From contig CABJAW010000002.1 in assembly GCA_902363665.1 (NCBI GenBank), positions 248,001-312,000 of the forward strand: 64,000 nt of DNA, written 5' to 3'. The notes under the pieces were generated by a model, which did not search any database, had not been told where the DNA came from, and worked only from the letters and a program-made list of their open reading frames with translations. Made by a program: the position numbers and the translations under genes. Positions 16,226 to 25,083 of this stretch are shown in pieces (within the stretch, counting starts at the first letter, position 1; each line of letters opens with the position of its first letter). Source of the stretch: Lachnospiraceae bacterium (GTDB lineage: Bacteria; Bacillota; Clostridia; Lachnospirales; Lachnospiraceae).

Positions 16226-16324
16226 CAGCAGAAGTCCTGCCGGAACCATCACACACACTCTTGAATCCTTTTTTCTCCGGCAAAACTCCTGCTCTCTTCA
16301 TTATAAAATCCCTTGCTTTCGCTG

Positions 16325-16933
16325 TCAATTCTCCCCGTCAACTTTCACAGCAAAAACAGCCTTCTGCTCTTTTCCGTTTCCGTCATACGTGGAAAAATGA
16401 ATTTTGAAATCACCGGCATTCTCCACGCCGATGCATGCCTGCGCCGTGCAGGTCGCACCAACCGGCGTCTCCTGCGGATAATCCGTTACATCGCCCGGAT
16501 AGTCATAGCCCATCTTTCCTGCTGTATCCACAATGCCATCCTCCATAGAAAGATACAGTCCATTCCAGCCATCTTCCTCATAACCAAGATTCTCATATTC
16601 ATACGTAACGAGATAAACAGCCACCGGATTTTTATCCGAGTATTCATTGCGCTCCTGTGTCTCTTCCACCGACAGAACCGTAAGCTTCCACTGTCCATCG
16701 ACCGTCCACGTCTCACCCATGCCGTATTCATCCTTCGAAACCTCAGACGCCTCTTTTGTCTCTCCTGCCTTTGCCTCATCCAGCTGCTTCTGCAGATCAT
16801 CGATCGTCTGCTGCATCTCCACGATCTGCTCCTCCAGCTCCTGAATTCGGTCGTCCTTTTCATCCGCAAATGCGGTAAGCGAAAAAGCCGTAAGCCCTGC
16901 CACAAATAAGATTGCCGTCATTCTTTTTCTCAT
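16325..16933 (-). CDS. Secreted coiled-coil protein with DUF4352/DUF5067-like domain
   Basis: A 202-residue protein with a signal peptide cleaved after AFA (residues 1-23), a coiled coil at about 27-55 (heptads in ELEEQIVEMQQTIDDLQKQ), a short charged linker, and a C-terminal beta-sandwich (about 72-200) starting GMGETWTVDGQWKLTVLSVE, the pattern of DUF4352/DUF5067 immunoglobulin-like proteins. There is no lipobox Cys at the cleavage site. Ribosome site AAAGGAG precedes the ATG. The stop codon of the decayed hybrid kinase lies four bases upstream, so it was once, or still is, the downstream partner of a sensory system. Function unknown. Confidence 0.75.
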   Translation of the reverse strand: MRKRMTAILFVAGLTAFSLTAFADEKDDRIQELEEQIVEMQQTIDDLQKQLDEAKAGETKEASEVSKDEYGMGETWTVDGQWKLTVLSVEETQERNEYSDKNPVAVYLVTYEYENLGYEEDGWNGLYLSMEDGIVDTAGKMGYDYPGDVTDYPQETPVGATCTAQACIGVENAGDFKIHFSTYDGNGKEQKAVFAVKVDGEN

Positions 16934-16936
16934 TTT

Positions 16937-17400
16937 CTATTTCTCCTTTTCTCTGAGCACCTGTTCAATCATTTCCAGCAGCTTCTCTGTCTCGATCGGC
17001 TTTGTCACATGCCCATTCATCCCGGTGTAAAGCGCTGCTCTGCGATCCTGCCTGAATGCATTTGCGTCATCGCAATGATCCGGATTCCAGCCTTCTTCAT
17101 ATCTGCCATTGCACGGATCTGCCGCGTCGTCTCGTAGCCACTCATGTCTGGCATCATGATATCCATAAAAATCACTGCATACTCATAAGGCGCAGGAAAT
17201 TCGTCTTCGAAGCACTTGCCATATGCGCCTTCTCCACTGTATCGCGCAGAGAATAGCTGATCACACAGTATCCTTTTATAGCCTACAGATTATCCATCAA
17301 CAGCTCCGCGTCATATTCTCCCGCCTCGTTGTACTGTGCAAGTTCTTCCCCAGTCCGAGCGCGAACCATCTGCAAATGCCGCTGGTGATCTTTCTAAAAA
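16937..17400 (-). pseudogene. Decayed hybrid histidine kinase / response regulator
   Basis: Translation by eye gives a receiver domain: FMDIMMPDMSGYETTRQIRA with the phosphoacceptor Asp region, then RIIAM, and MNGHVTKPIETEKLLEMIE ending at TAG (16937-16939). The frame breaks between MT and ANAF near 17067, where one base is missing. About 45 bases upstream of the receiver a different frame reads VEKAHMASASKTNFL, the start of a HisKA dimerisation region, so the kinase core between them has been deleted. Further upstream, ARTGEELAQYNEAGEYDAE is followed by an in-frame stop. The remains are thus a hybrid sensor kinase with a large internal deletion and at least one frameshift. Confidence 0.7.
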
Positions 17401-17512
17401 TTCCTGTCTCATTCATACTTTCTGTACATCTCCAAAATGCTTTTTCTATACTTTATCATAGGAAAGGAAATTTGGGAATATGGATAAATCTGCGGAGTCA
17501 AATAATTTGTGC

Positions 17513-17546
17513 AAAAAAAGAGACTGCCGCAGCAATCCCTCTTTTT
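17513..17546 (-). terminator. Rho-independent terminator of the mannoside operon
   Basis: On the minus strand AGAG-GG-ATTGC pairs with GGCAGT-CTCT and is followed by seven T. It lies 70 bases after the GH38 stop codon. Confidence 0.7.
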
Positions 17547-17616
17547 CGTTTCTTTTACTCGATCGAGCGAGCTATTTTTAGTCACATACATTATATGGTT
17601 ATTTTGAATAACAATT

Positions 17617-20600
17617 CTACACCAAAATCAATATTGTTTTAATCTCATATGCATGCAGTGAAAGCGTAATCTTTCCATCCAGATGTGCCTCTTCAATCGC
17701 ACGCTCGCGCAGATCTCCTTCTCTCCATGACCGCCAGGTGAATCCAGGTGTCACGGTCACCTTCTGCGAGGAACCGGCAAAATCATGAAAACGTACCACA
17801 ATATACTTTCCATCCTCCGACTTCTTAACCGCATCCAGCTCAATCTGGTCATTGTCAAAGCTTAAGAAGCTCTCATATGAAACCGTGCAGACACCATTTG
17901 ACACATACAGAGGATCATTCAACATCACTGCCTCTTGCACAGTCTTCGCATCCACAAAATCTCCCCCATGTGGAAGCAATGCATACGTAAATTCATGCAT
18001 TCCCTGATCCTGCAGATAATCCGGATGTGTAGCGGATTTAATCAGCGTGATCCGCATAACATTCTCCTTGATATCATGACCATATTTGCAGTCATTCAAC
18101 AGGCTGACACCGTAATTTCGCTCCGAAAGATCTGCCCACCGGTGTGCAACGCTTTCGAATTTGGCCTGATCCCAACTCGTATTCCAGTGATTTGGCCTGC
18201 GCACATTTCCATACTGTACGTCATATGTACCGTAAGTAGTCCGAACATCAATTGGGAAAGCGGCCTTCAGCAGCTGATGCTGCTCATGAAAATCGACGTG
18301 TGTATAAAAATCGATTCTCCTGGACGTACTGTAAAGGATCAGATCCTGTGCAATTGACGAATGCATAAATTTCCACTCCATATGTATCTTCAGTTGCAGT
18401 GCTCCGCATTCTATGATTTCAAATTTTGTCAGCTCCGTCACTTCCCGCATTTTTTCCTGATAGAAAATATCGATATCCCAAGCGTCATTATCAAGCGGTT
18501 TATCCTCGAACAGCTGGAATACATTGGCACGTGCTCCTGACGCCAGAATCTCCCGCTCATATTCTTTATCATACAAATCTACGATCTGACCATATTCATT
18601 GAATGCAATACGATAAAATGGCGTTTCCACGCTGCGTCCGCAAACGGTAAAATCTTCAGCCTCTTCTCTCCCCGTGCCAGCCTCAAAAGCAATACGCCTG
18701 TTTCCCATCGGTGGAACGTCTTTTACTTCCACATAAGTGATCGTTCCCTCGCGCTGCGCTTTCAGCTTCTTACCTTCGGTATCATAATAACTTCCATCCT
18801 GTGCACTCTGAATCGCCACAATTCCATTCTGGCTCCAGCCTGACGCATTCCATACCGTGTAATACCCGTCCTTTTCTTCAATGATATGGCGAAATGCATC
18901 GCTCTCTACGCCCCGTGCAACTGATTCAATATATCTGTAATCTTTTGCTGAATCCTCGTATACTTCCCGAATTGATGATCCCGGAATAATGTCATGGAAC
19001 TGGTTGGTCAGAATGTGCATCCATCCCTTTGTCAGTTCTTCCTGTTTTGCCTGCTCCAGATTTTTTTGCGCCAGTGCACTCATAACGGTCAACCACTCTG
19101 TGCGGCGATACAGAAGTTCCATTTTCCGGTTCATCCGTTTATTGTGTGCATGGCTTGTATACGTTCCACGGTGATACTCCAGATACAGCTCACCATCCCA
19201 TACATTTACGTATTCCTCTGTATTTTTTACCGTCTCCTTCAATTCTTTAAAATACTCTGACGCCGTCGAAGTCTTTACAAACGGCATGCCCGGAATCTTA
19301 TCAAGCCTACGCCTGTTTTCCAACATATCGCGGTTAACACCACCGCCGCCATCCCCGTATCCATAGGAAATCAGGAGTTTTTTATTCATCGCCTTCTCAC
19401 TGTATGCATTCCAGGAACCATTTACCGTTTTCGGCAAAATATATCCATTGTACGTATAAAACCAGGAACCTGGCTTCTGCCATGGTTCCGGTGTCGTGAT
19501 AAAATGTGCCAGAATCTCACTGCCGTCGATTCCTTTCCAGATAAAGGTATCATGCGGCATACGGTTATATTGATTCCAGCTGATTTTTGTTGTCATAAAC
19601 GTATCGATTCCCGACTTTTTCAAAATCTGCGGAAGCGCCCACGAGTATCCGAATACATCCGGAAGCCACAGATACTCTGGTTCTTTTCCAAACTCTTCCT
19701 TAAAGAAGCGGCTTCCGATCAGAATCTGTCTGGTCAGTGACTCGCCGCTTGTCAGGTTACAGTCCGCCTCAACCCACATCGCTCCGTCCGCCTCCCAGCG
19801 GCCTTCCTTTACCCGCTCTTTTATCTTCTGATAAATGGACGGAAATTCCTCTTTCATAAACTCATACAGCTGTGGCTGTGTTTGAAGAAAAACATACTCC
19901 GGATACTCTTCCATCAGCCGAAGCGCCGTCGTAAAGGAACGGGAAGCTTTTTCTCTCGTATGTTTCAGCCTCCAGAGCCACGCAACATCGATATGGGTAT
20001 GGCCTACGCAGAAAACTGTCACTGCAGACTTTTTATCCATTCCGTCAATCGTTTCGTTCAGCAGACCATCCGCTTTATGAATACTTTCATAAAAAATATC
20101 GCTTCCCGGTTCTGACCAGTCAATACAGAGAAATGCCCGATTCAGAGCGCCTCTCAGGTCATGCTGGATTGGATCTGTGTTCTTCAGTTCCTGTATGGTC
20201 TGCCATACCATGGAAGAAAGATAATAAAGATCATCGACCTTTTCATCCAACCACGCCAGATCTGCATACGAAATCCGATGTTCCTGAACTTTCGGTTTTC
20301 CTCCGCCCTCCAGACCGGACCACAGGCGGAAGATAAGATTTAATTCCTTTCCGCAGAATTCCTTGTCAAAAAATACCTCTTTGTGGTTTCCGTCGACTGC
20401 CTGATACATCTCCCCGTCGACATACAGCATCGATTCAAAACCCGAATTGTTGCCTGCTCCGGTCTTTCCAAAATCAAAAATACCGGTTATTCGCTTTCCT
20501 TTCCACGCATCCGGCACTTTTATTTTTTTGCGCAGCCACAGATAAGCGTCTCTTCCTTCCCATCTGTCGCCAACTCGCATCTCCTTCCAGCCATCAAAAT

Positions 20601-20736
20601 TCTCCGGCAGAACTGGATTTACTTTCCCCTGTATATCCTCCATTACCTGAAGACATTCAAGAGAAAAACGATCTCTATAACGATACGCTTCCAACTCCTC
20701 GATTCTCCGTTCCAGTTTTCTGTCCGTTAAAAACAT
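17617..20736 (-). CDS. GH38 alpha-mannosidase, 1039 aa
   Basis: A cytoplasmic retaining alpha-mannosidase of glycoside hydrolase family 38. An N-terminal beta-domain of about 230 residues comes first, then the zinc-dependent catalytic barrel: GHTHIDVAWLW (H246, H248, D250 region, zinc ligands) and WLPDVFGYSW with Asp360 as the likely nucleophile, then GDGGGG, HDIIPGSS and beta-sandwich domains to the end. Length and order match MngB-like bacterial enzymes, which cut alpha-1,2/1,3-mannosides. AAAAGGAGGG precedes the ATG. It is the last gene of the importer operon and is preceded by a terminator-like hairpin, so may be made in smaller amounts than the upstream GH38. Confidence 0.95.
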   Translation of the reverse strand: MFLTDRKLERRIEELEAYRYRDRFSLECLQVMEDIQGKVNPVLPENFDGWKEMRVGDRWEGRDAYLWLRKKIKVPDAWKGKRITGIFDFGKTGAGNNSGFESMLYVDGEMYQAVDGNHKEVFFDKEFCGKELNLIFRLWSGLEGGGKPKVQEHRISYADLAWLDEKVDDLYYLSSMVWQTIQELKNTDPIQHDLRGALNRAFLCIDWSEPGSDIFYESIHKADGLLNETIDGMDKKSAVTVFCVGHTHIDVAWLWRLKHTREKASRSFTTALRLMEEYPEYVFLQTQPQLYEFMKEEFPSIYQKIKERVKEGRWEADGAMWVEADCNLTSGESLTRQILIGSRFFKEEFGKEPEYLWLPDVFGYSWALPQILKKSGIDTFMTTKISWNQYNRMPHDTFIWKGIDGSEILAHFITTPEPWQKPGSWFYTYNGYILPKTVNGSWNAYSEKAMNKKLLISYGYGDGGGGVNRDMLENRRRLDKIPGMPFVKTSTASEYFKELKETVKNTEEYVNVWDGELYLEYHRGTYTSHAHNKRMNRKMELLYRRTEWLTVMSALAQKNLEQAKQEELTKGWMHILTNQFHDIIPGSSIREVYEDSAKDYRYIESVARGVESDAFRHIIEEKDGYYTVWNASGWSQNGIVAIQSAQDGSYYDTEGKKLKAQREGTITYVEVKDVPPMGNRRIAFEAGTGREEAEDFTVCGRSVETPFYRIAFNEYGQIVDLYDKEYEREILASGARANVFQLFEDKPLDNDAWDIDIFYQEKMREVTELTKFEIIECGALQLKIHMEWKFMHSSIAQDLILYSTSRRIDFYTHVDFHEQHQLLKAAFPIDVRTTYGTYDVQYGNVRRPNHWNTSWDQAKFESVAHRWADLSERNYGVSLLNDCKYGHDIKENVMRITLIKSATHPDYLQDQGMHEFTYALLPHGGDFVDAKTVQEAVMLNDPLYVSNGVCTVSYESFLSFDNDQIELDAVKKSEDGKYIVVRFHDFAGSSQKVTVTPGFTWRSWREGDLRERAIEEAHLDGKITLSLHAYEIKTILILV

Positions 20737-20755
20737 AATATCCCTCCTTTTAAAA

Positions 20756-20783
20756 ACAGCAGGAGCTCACAAACCCCTGCTGT
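20756..20783 (-). terminator. Terminator-like attenuator between the two GH38 genes
   Basis: On the minus strand ACAGCAGG / CCTGCTGT with a 12-base loop, followed by TTTTTAAAA and then the ribosome site of the downstream GH38 gene. Confidence 0.6.
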
Positions 20784-20800
20784 CCTGATTTTTGTAATAT

Positions 20801-23206
20801 TTACAGTTCCTCTTCGATCAGATTTACTTCCTTCCACGTACCTGTTTCTTCTATTATGAATGTCTTAACCTGATGCGGGTCGAACGTCGTCTTATGGCTG
20901 CTTCCCATGAACTGGATCGTGCACTGCGCATCGCGTCCGCTCGTCTCATAGCAGCGCAGGATCGTGCCATTCTTTTTCAGCGGTTTCTTGAGCGCACTCA
21001 TCACAACATTCTCCGCATCAATCGACAGATAGCTGCTTCGAAGCGGAAGCGAACCTTTATGAAATGTCTCGAACATTGTCACAAGCGGATGATTCAGCAG
21101 CCGTGCATCTTTCACCACAGACGTATCCTGCCATTTTCCATCATGCGGCTCCACAATATAGGAATATTCGCTGATTCCCTGATCCATAAAGGAATATTCT
21201 TCCTCTTCCTCCGCGCACAGCTCATACGGCTGATGGTGTGCAAACACCGGACTTCTGAGTACGGTGATACCGATTCTGCTGCCGGTGAAATCCACGCCGT
21301 TCTTGCAGTCGTTTAAGATTGCAAGTCCGCACGTATCATCCGAAACATCTGCCCAGCCCTGCATTGGCTCTTCCAGTCCGATCGTATTTTTCTTTACGTA
21401 ACCGTACGGAATCTCTGCATTTGCTTCAAAACTGTCCTTCAGATTTGCCGTATAGTACATCTTGACTGCCTTCAAATGACCCTGCCAGTTCAGTTTTGCC
21501 TTCACCCGCACTACATTTTCTCCCTCGTAGAGAGAAAATACCTGCTTCAGCGTTGAATTCTCATATCTGGAAATAAACTGTACCGCTTTTCTTACCGGTC
21601 CGTAGTCCGCAACTTTTGCAGAAACCAGCCAAAACTCGCCGATTTTCTGATCCAGCTTCTTCAGTTGATGTCCCCAGGTATCGTTCAGGTCTTCCACCAC
21701 AGAAACACTCGATGCCTCGCTCAATATCTCTCGTCCGTTTACCTTATCATAAATACGTTCGATCGTACCTGTTTCCTTCGAGAACGTCACTTTCAGCTGA
21801 TCGTTTTCCAGAATGTATGGATCATCCGCGTCTTTTCTTTCTCTGCATGGTACTTCTTTCTCTGCCGGTTTTATGTAATACAGCGCATATCCAAGTGCCG
21901 GAACTTCCGCGGTAAACGTAATCCGCTTTCTTCCTTCAACCCGGCAGGATGGTGCGATCAGCTGATGCGGTGCCACCTTTCCGTCCGCATCCACAATCTC
22001 TGCTGTTTCCAGCTGAATGCCGTTCCCAAACATGCCGTTCTCGAATTCTACCGGTGCTTTCACATCCCATGAATTTGGGTTGAATACCAGCATTGGAAGC
22101 CGCTCCGGCTGCAGCGGAATATCGATATCAAACGAAATGCCATTCGTCGCCTCTGTCACACAACGATCCGCAATCGCAAGTGCCTCTCCAAGCTGGTTTC
22201 TCGCATCGAAATACGCCGATTCAATTGCTGAACCTGCTAGCGTATCATGAAACTGATTGAACAGTACATCCTTCCATGCTTTTGTCAGCTCCGTATCATC
22301 CACGTGTTTCCCAAGCTTCAGGGCAACTACAGACAGTGCTTCTGCCACATAGAGTGAACTCTCCGCCTTGCGGTTCAGCTTTTTGATCATAGACTCTGCC
22401 GTGTAGCATCCCGGTGAGTGATGCTGAAGTTCCTCTTTGACAACCGGAAGCTCACAATCCCGGATTGCGGCAAAATAAGTATCCGGATCACTCAGAACAA
22501 TCTTAAGATCTTTTCTCTCTTTCTGCAGCTCTTTAATTGCCTCAAGATTCTTAATCGTCGGTCCGCCGCCATGATTTCCTACGCCATAAAAACACATCAT
22601 GTGGTCGTTGCCCCCAGAATATTCTTTTGCACAGATATCCACTGCTTCCGGAATATTCTCCCAGAAACAGTAACGGTTCGGAATGCGGAATGCTTTTACA
22701 CTGCTTCCGTCCGGTGACTCCCACAAAAACGCTCTCGCTGGAAGATCCTTCTCATTTGGATCCGGTCTCATGAAAACATAGTTTTCCATCCCGGACAGCT
22801 GCAGAATCTGCGGAAGCATCACATTATGGCCAAAACTGTCTACGCAGTAACCAGTGTGCGCTTTCACGCCAAATTTTTCCATAAAGTAATTCTGTGCGAT
22901 CAGTCCCTGTCTTGCAAAGGATTCTCCAGACGGGATATTGCAATCCGGCTGAATCCACCAGCCGCCGCAGATTTTCCACCGTCCTTCCTGCACTCTCTTT
23001 TTAATGCATTCGAACATCTCCGGCTCATTTTTTTCCACCCATTCATAAAACTGAGCGGAACTTGAGGTAAAGATAAAATCGTCAAATTCTTCCATGCGAT
23101 CCAGCGCAGACTTCAATGTTGCTTTATTTTCCTGATATCCTTCCTGCCAGTTCCAAAGCCAGACGGGATCCAGATGTGCATTTCCGATCATATGCATTGT
23201 TTTCAT
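20801..23206 (-). CDS. GH38 alpha-mannosidase, 801 aa
   Basis: A second GH38 enzyme, shorter because the barrel starts at the N-terminus: NAHLDPVWLW (H11, D13 as zinc ligands), YCVDSFGHN with Asp123 as the likely nucleophile, GVGNHGGGP, and FHDTLAGSA near 325. C-terminal beta-sandwich domains follow. It has no signal peptide, so it acts on imported manno-oligosaccharides. AAAAGGAGGACTACC precedes the ATG, 16 bases after the permease stop. The two GH38 proteins differ in domain make-up, suggesting different linkage preference rather than recent duplication. Confidence 0.95.
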   Translation of the reverse strand: MKTMHMIGNAHLDPVWLWNWQEGYQENKATLKSALDRMEEFDDFIFTSSSAQFYEWVEKNEPEMFECIKKRVQEGRWKICGGWWIQPDCNIPSGESFARQGLIAQNYFMEKFGVKAHTGYCVDSFGHNVMLPQILQLSGMENYVFMRPDPNEKDLPARAFLWESPDGSSVKAFRIPNRYCFWENIPEAVDICAKEYSGGNDHMMCFYGVGNHGGGPTIKNLEAIKELQKERKDLKIVLSDPDTYFAAIRDCELPVVKEELQHHSPGCYTAESMIKKLNRKAESSLYVAEALSVVALKLGKHVDDTELTKAWKDVLFNQFHDTLAGSAIESAYFDARNQLGEALAIADRCVTEATNGISFDIDIPLQPERLPMLVFNPNSWDVKAPVEFENGMFGNGIQLETAEIVDADGKVAPHQLIAPSCRVEGRKRITFTAEVPALGYALYYIKPAEKEVPCRERKDADDPYILENDQLKVTFSKETGTIERIYDKVNGREILSEASSVSVVEDLNDTWGHQLKKLDQKIGEFWLVSAKVADYGPVRKAVQFISRYENSTLKQVFSLYEGENVVRVKAKLNWQGHLKAVKMYYTANLKDSFEANAEIPYGYVKKNTIGLEEPMQGWADVSDDTCGLAILNDCKNGVDFTGSRIGITVLRSPVFAHHQPYELCAEEEEEYSFMDQGISEYSYIVEPHDGKWQDTSVVKDARLLNHPLVTMFETFHKGSLPLRSSYLSIDAENVVMSALKKPLKKNGTILRCYETSGRDAQCTIQFMGSSHKTTFDPHQVKTFIIEETGTWKEVNLIEEEL

Positions 23207-23222
23207 GGTAGTCCTCCTTTTA

Positions 23223-24065
23223 TCATCCCTTTGTCGCGCCTCCCATGCTGAAGCCCTGCGACATATTATCCTGTGAAAAATGATATAAAATAAAGATTGG
23301 AATAATGTACATAACTGCGTACGCAGCTACCTGGCCATATACCACCAGCCCATGTACATCGTACAATCGATAAATATTTACCGATGCCGGGAACTTATCC
23401 GCACTCATCAGAGTCAGGAACGGTGTGTAAAAATTTCCCCATGCATTAATAAAATTGTACGTGGTAACGGTGATAAAGCCCGGGAGCATCAGCGGAAGCA
23501 GTACTTTCCGGATCGCCTGTCCCTTGGTCGCTCCGTCTACCCATGCAGCCTCTTCAAGATCGATTGATACAGAATCCATAAAGTTCTTAAACATCCAGAT
23601 TGCATACGGTGTGCCGCTGGCAGACATTACCATGATGACACCGAACAGGCTGTCGATTTGATGAAACTTTACCAGCAGTTTATACGTGGACAGCATCATT
23701 GCTGATGCAGGAAGTGATGTAAGGAACAGAAGCCCAAGTGATACCTTCGTCGCAGCCTTTGACTTAAAACGTGACAGTGGGTATGCCGCCATAATCGAAA
23801 CTACATCGATAATCAATGTTGTAGAGCCGGCTATAATCAAACTGTTTAAAAAACCTCTGAGCATGCCGTTTTTTTCCAGAATCACCTTAAAGTTTTCCAA
23901 GGTCCATTTTTCTGGAATCTTGATTGCAAGCGTCGCCGTCGGATCAAATGCGGCAAAAAGAAGCCATAATGCCGGAACTGCAAATGCAATTCCTATCACA
24001 ATTAATAATGTATAGGCAGCGATATTTCCCACCTGTTTTCTTGTATGCATTTTCATCTTCTTCAC
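23223..24065 (-). CDS. Sugar ABC transporter permease, MalG type (mannoside locus)
   Basis: A 280-residue permease with about six membrane helices and the EAA loop EEAAWVDGATKGQAIRKVLL at about 168-190. The C-terminus ends GFSMGGATKG, the MalG-type tail. It forms the channel with the MalF-type permease encoded six bases upstream. No ATPase gene is in the locus. Given two GH38 enzymes downstream, the cargo is most likely a manno-oligosaccharide, an inference from context. Confidence 0.92.
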   Translation of the reverse strand: MKKMKMHTRKQVGNIAAYTLLIVIGIAFAVPALWLLFAAFDPTATLAIKIPEKWTLENFKVILEKNGMLRGFLNSLIIAGSTTLIIDVVSIMAAYPLSRFKSKAATKVSLGLLFLTSLPASAMMLSTYKLLVKFHQIDSLFGVIMVMSASGTPYAIWMFKNFMDSVSIDLEEAAWVDGATKGQAIRKVLLPLMLPGFITVTTYNFINAWGNFYTPFLTLMSADKFPASVNIYRLYDVHGLVVYGQVAAYAVMYIIPIFILYHFSQDNMSQGFSMGGATKG

Positions 24066-24071
24066 CCCCGT

Positions 24072-24962
24072 TTAATCCTGATTTGCTTTCATCACGCGCA
24101 GATATACGAAACTAAGCAGTGCGCCGATGGACAGAAGAATCAGTGCAATCGCCATACCATATCCAACCTGGAATGCCCCAAATGCCTGCTTATACATATA
24201 GACAGACAACGTTGTTGTTGAAACACCAGGACCGCCTCCGGTAAACGCATAGATCATACCAAAAGTTCCAAGCGTTCCAAGCGTTACCATGATAAACGTT
24301 GTTGATGTTGTTCCCTTGATAATCGGGAGCTCAATGCATCGAAGAATATCGAATTTACTTGCTCCATCAATCTTGGCCGATTCAATAATGTCATCGGAAA
24401 TTCCGTCAAGCGCTGCCTGGAACATCAGCATACAATACGCAGAACCTTTCCAGATATTGGCGATGACGATACTAAGCATCGGATAGGTAAACGTCCAACT
24501 TACTTTTTTAAATCCAAGCAGCTTTACAAACATATTCAAGGTTCCCTTGTCATTAAAAAAAGCTGAAAACATATAAGCCGCTATAATCTCCGGTGTGATC
24601 CACCCAAGTACCACCATAAAACCGGTAAATTTTCGAACTCCGGCCCGTCTTTTCTTCATCAACTTTGCAATCAGAAATCCAAAGCACTGTTGTCCAATAA
24701 TTCCTGAAAACAGAAGAAATACCAGAGTATTCTTCAATATCTCAGGAAACTTCGGATCTGTGACAATACTCTTAAAGTTCCGCAGCCCGACAAAATTTGT
24801 CGCAGTTGCAGTAGATCCTGTCAGCGTCATATCCGTAAATGCATAATAAACCGTCGTCAACATTGGATATAAATAGTAAATAATAATCAGTATCGCGGCC
24901 GGAAGTATCAGCAAACCTGCCGTAAGCAGTTTTTTCTTTGAAATTCCTTTTCCGATCCTCAT
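24072..24962 (-). CDS. Sugar ABC transporter permease, MalF type (mannoside locus)
   Basis: A 296-residue integral membrane protein with about six helices. The EAA loop is ESAKIDGASKFDILRCIELP at about 195-215. Ribosome site AAAGGGG lies before the ATG. It is separated from its binding-protein gene by about 120 bases containing a perfect 12-bp hairpin, as in the importer at 1.9-5.2 kb, and its stop is six bases from the next permease start. It forms the heterodimeric channel with that permease. Confidence 0.92.
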   Translation of the reverse strand: MRIGKGISKKKLLTAGLLILPAAILIIIYYLYPMLTTVYYAFTDMTLTGSTATATNFVGLRNFKSIVTDPKFPEILKNTLVFLLFSGIIGQQCFGFLIAKLMKKRRAGVRKFTGFMVVLGWITPEIIAAYMFSAFFNDKGTLNMFVKLLGFKKVSWTFTYPMLSIVIANIWKGSAYCMLMFQAALDGISDDIIESAKIDGASKFDILRCIELPIIKGTTSTTFIMVTLGTLGTFGMIYAFTGGGPGVSTTTLSVYMYKQAFGAFQVGYGMAIALILLSIGALLSFVYLRVMKANQD

Positions 24963-25041
24963 CCAAGTACCCCTTTCTGATCAGACTTTCCCCTGGAATG
25001 AGTATCAGCTCCAGGTTTTATACAGAGTAGCTTTTACAAAA

Positions 25042-25067
25042 TCAGCTGCAGAAGATTCTGCAGCTGA
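25042..25067 (-). terminator. Intra-operon hairpin after the binding-protein gene
   Basis: Perfect 12-bp stem TCAGCTGCAGAA / TTCTGCAGCTGA with a 2-base loop; on the minus strand it is followed by TTTTG. It lies 16 bases after the binding-protein stop and is likely a 3' stabiliser or attenuator that favours binding-protein mRNA. Confidence 0.6.
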
Positions 25068-25083
25068 CAGTAAATATTGCTGT

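Noticed and set aside
17409-17591. 60-codon minus-strand protein gene near the mannoside-operon terminator
   Set aside because: It overlaps the terminator hairpin, lacks a ribosome site and has no similarity to known proteins.
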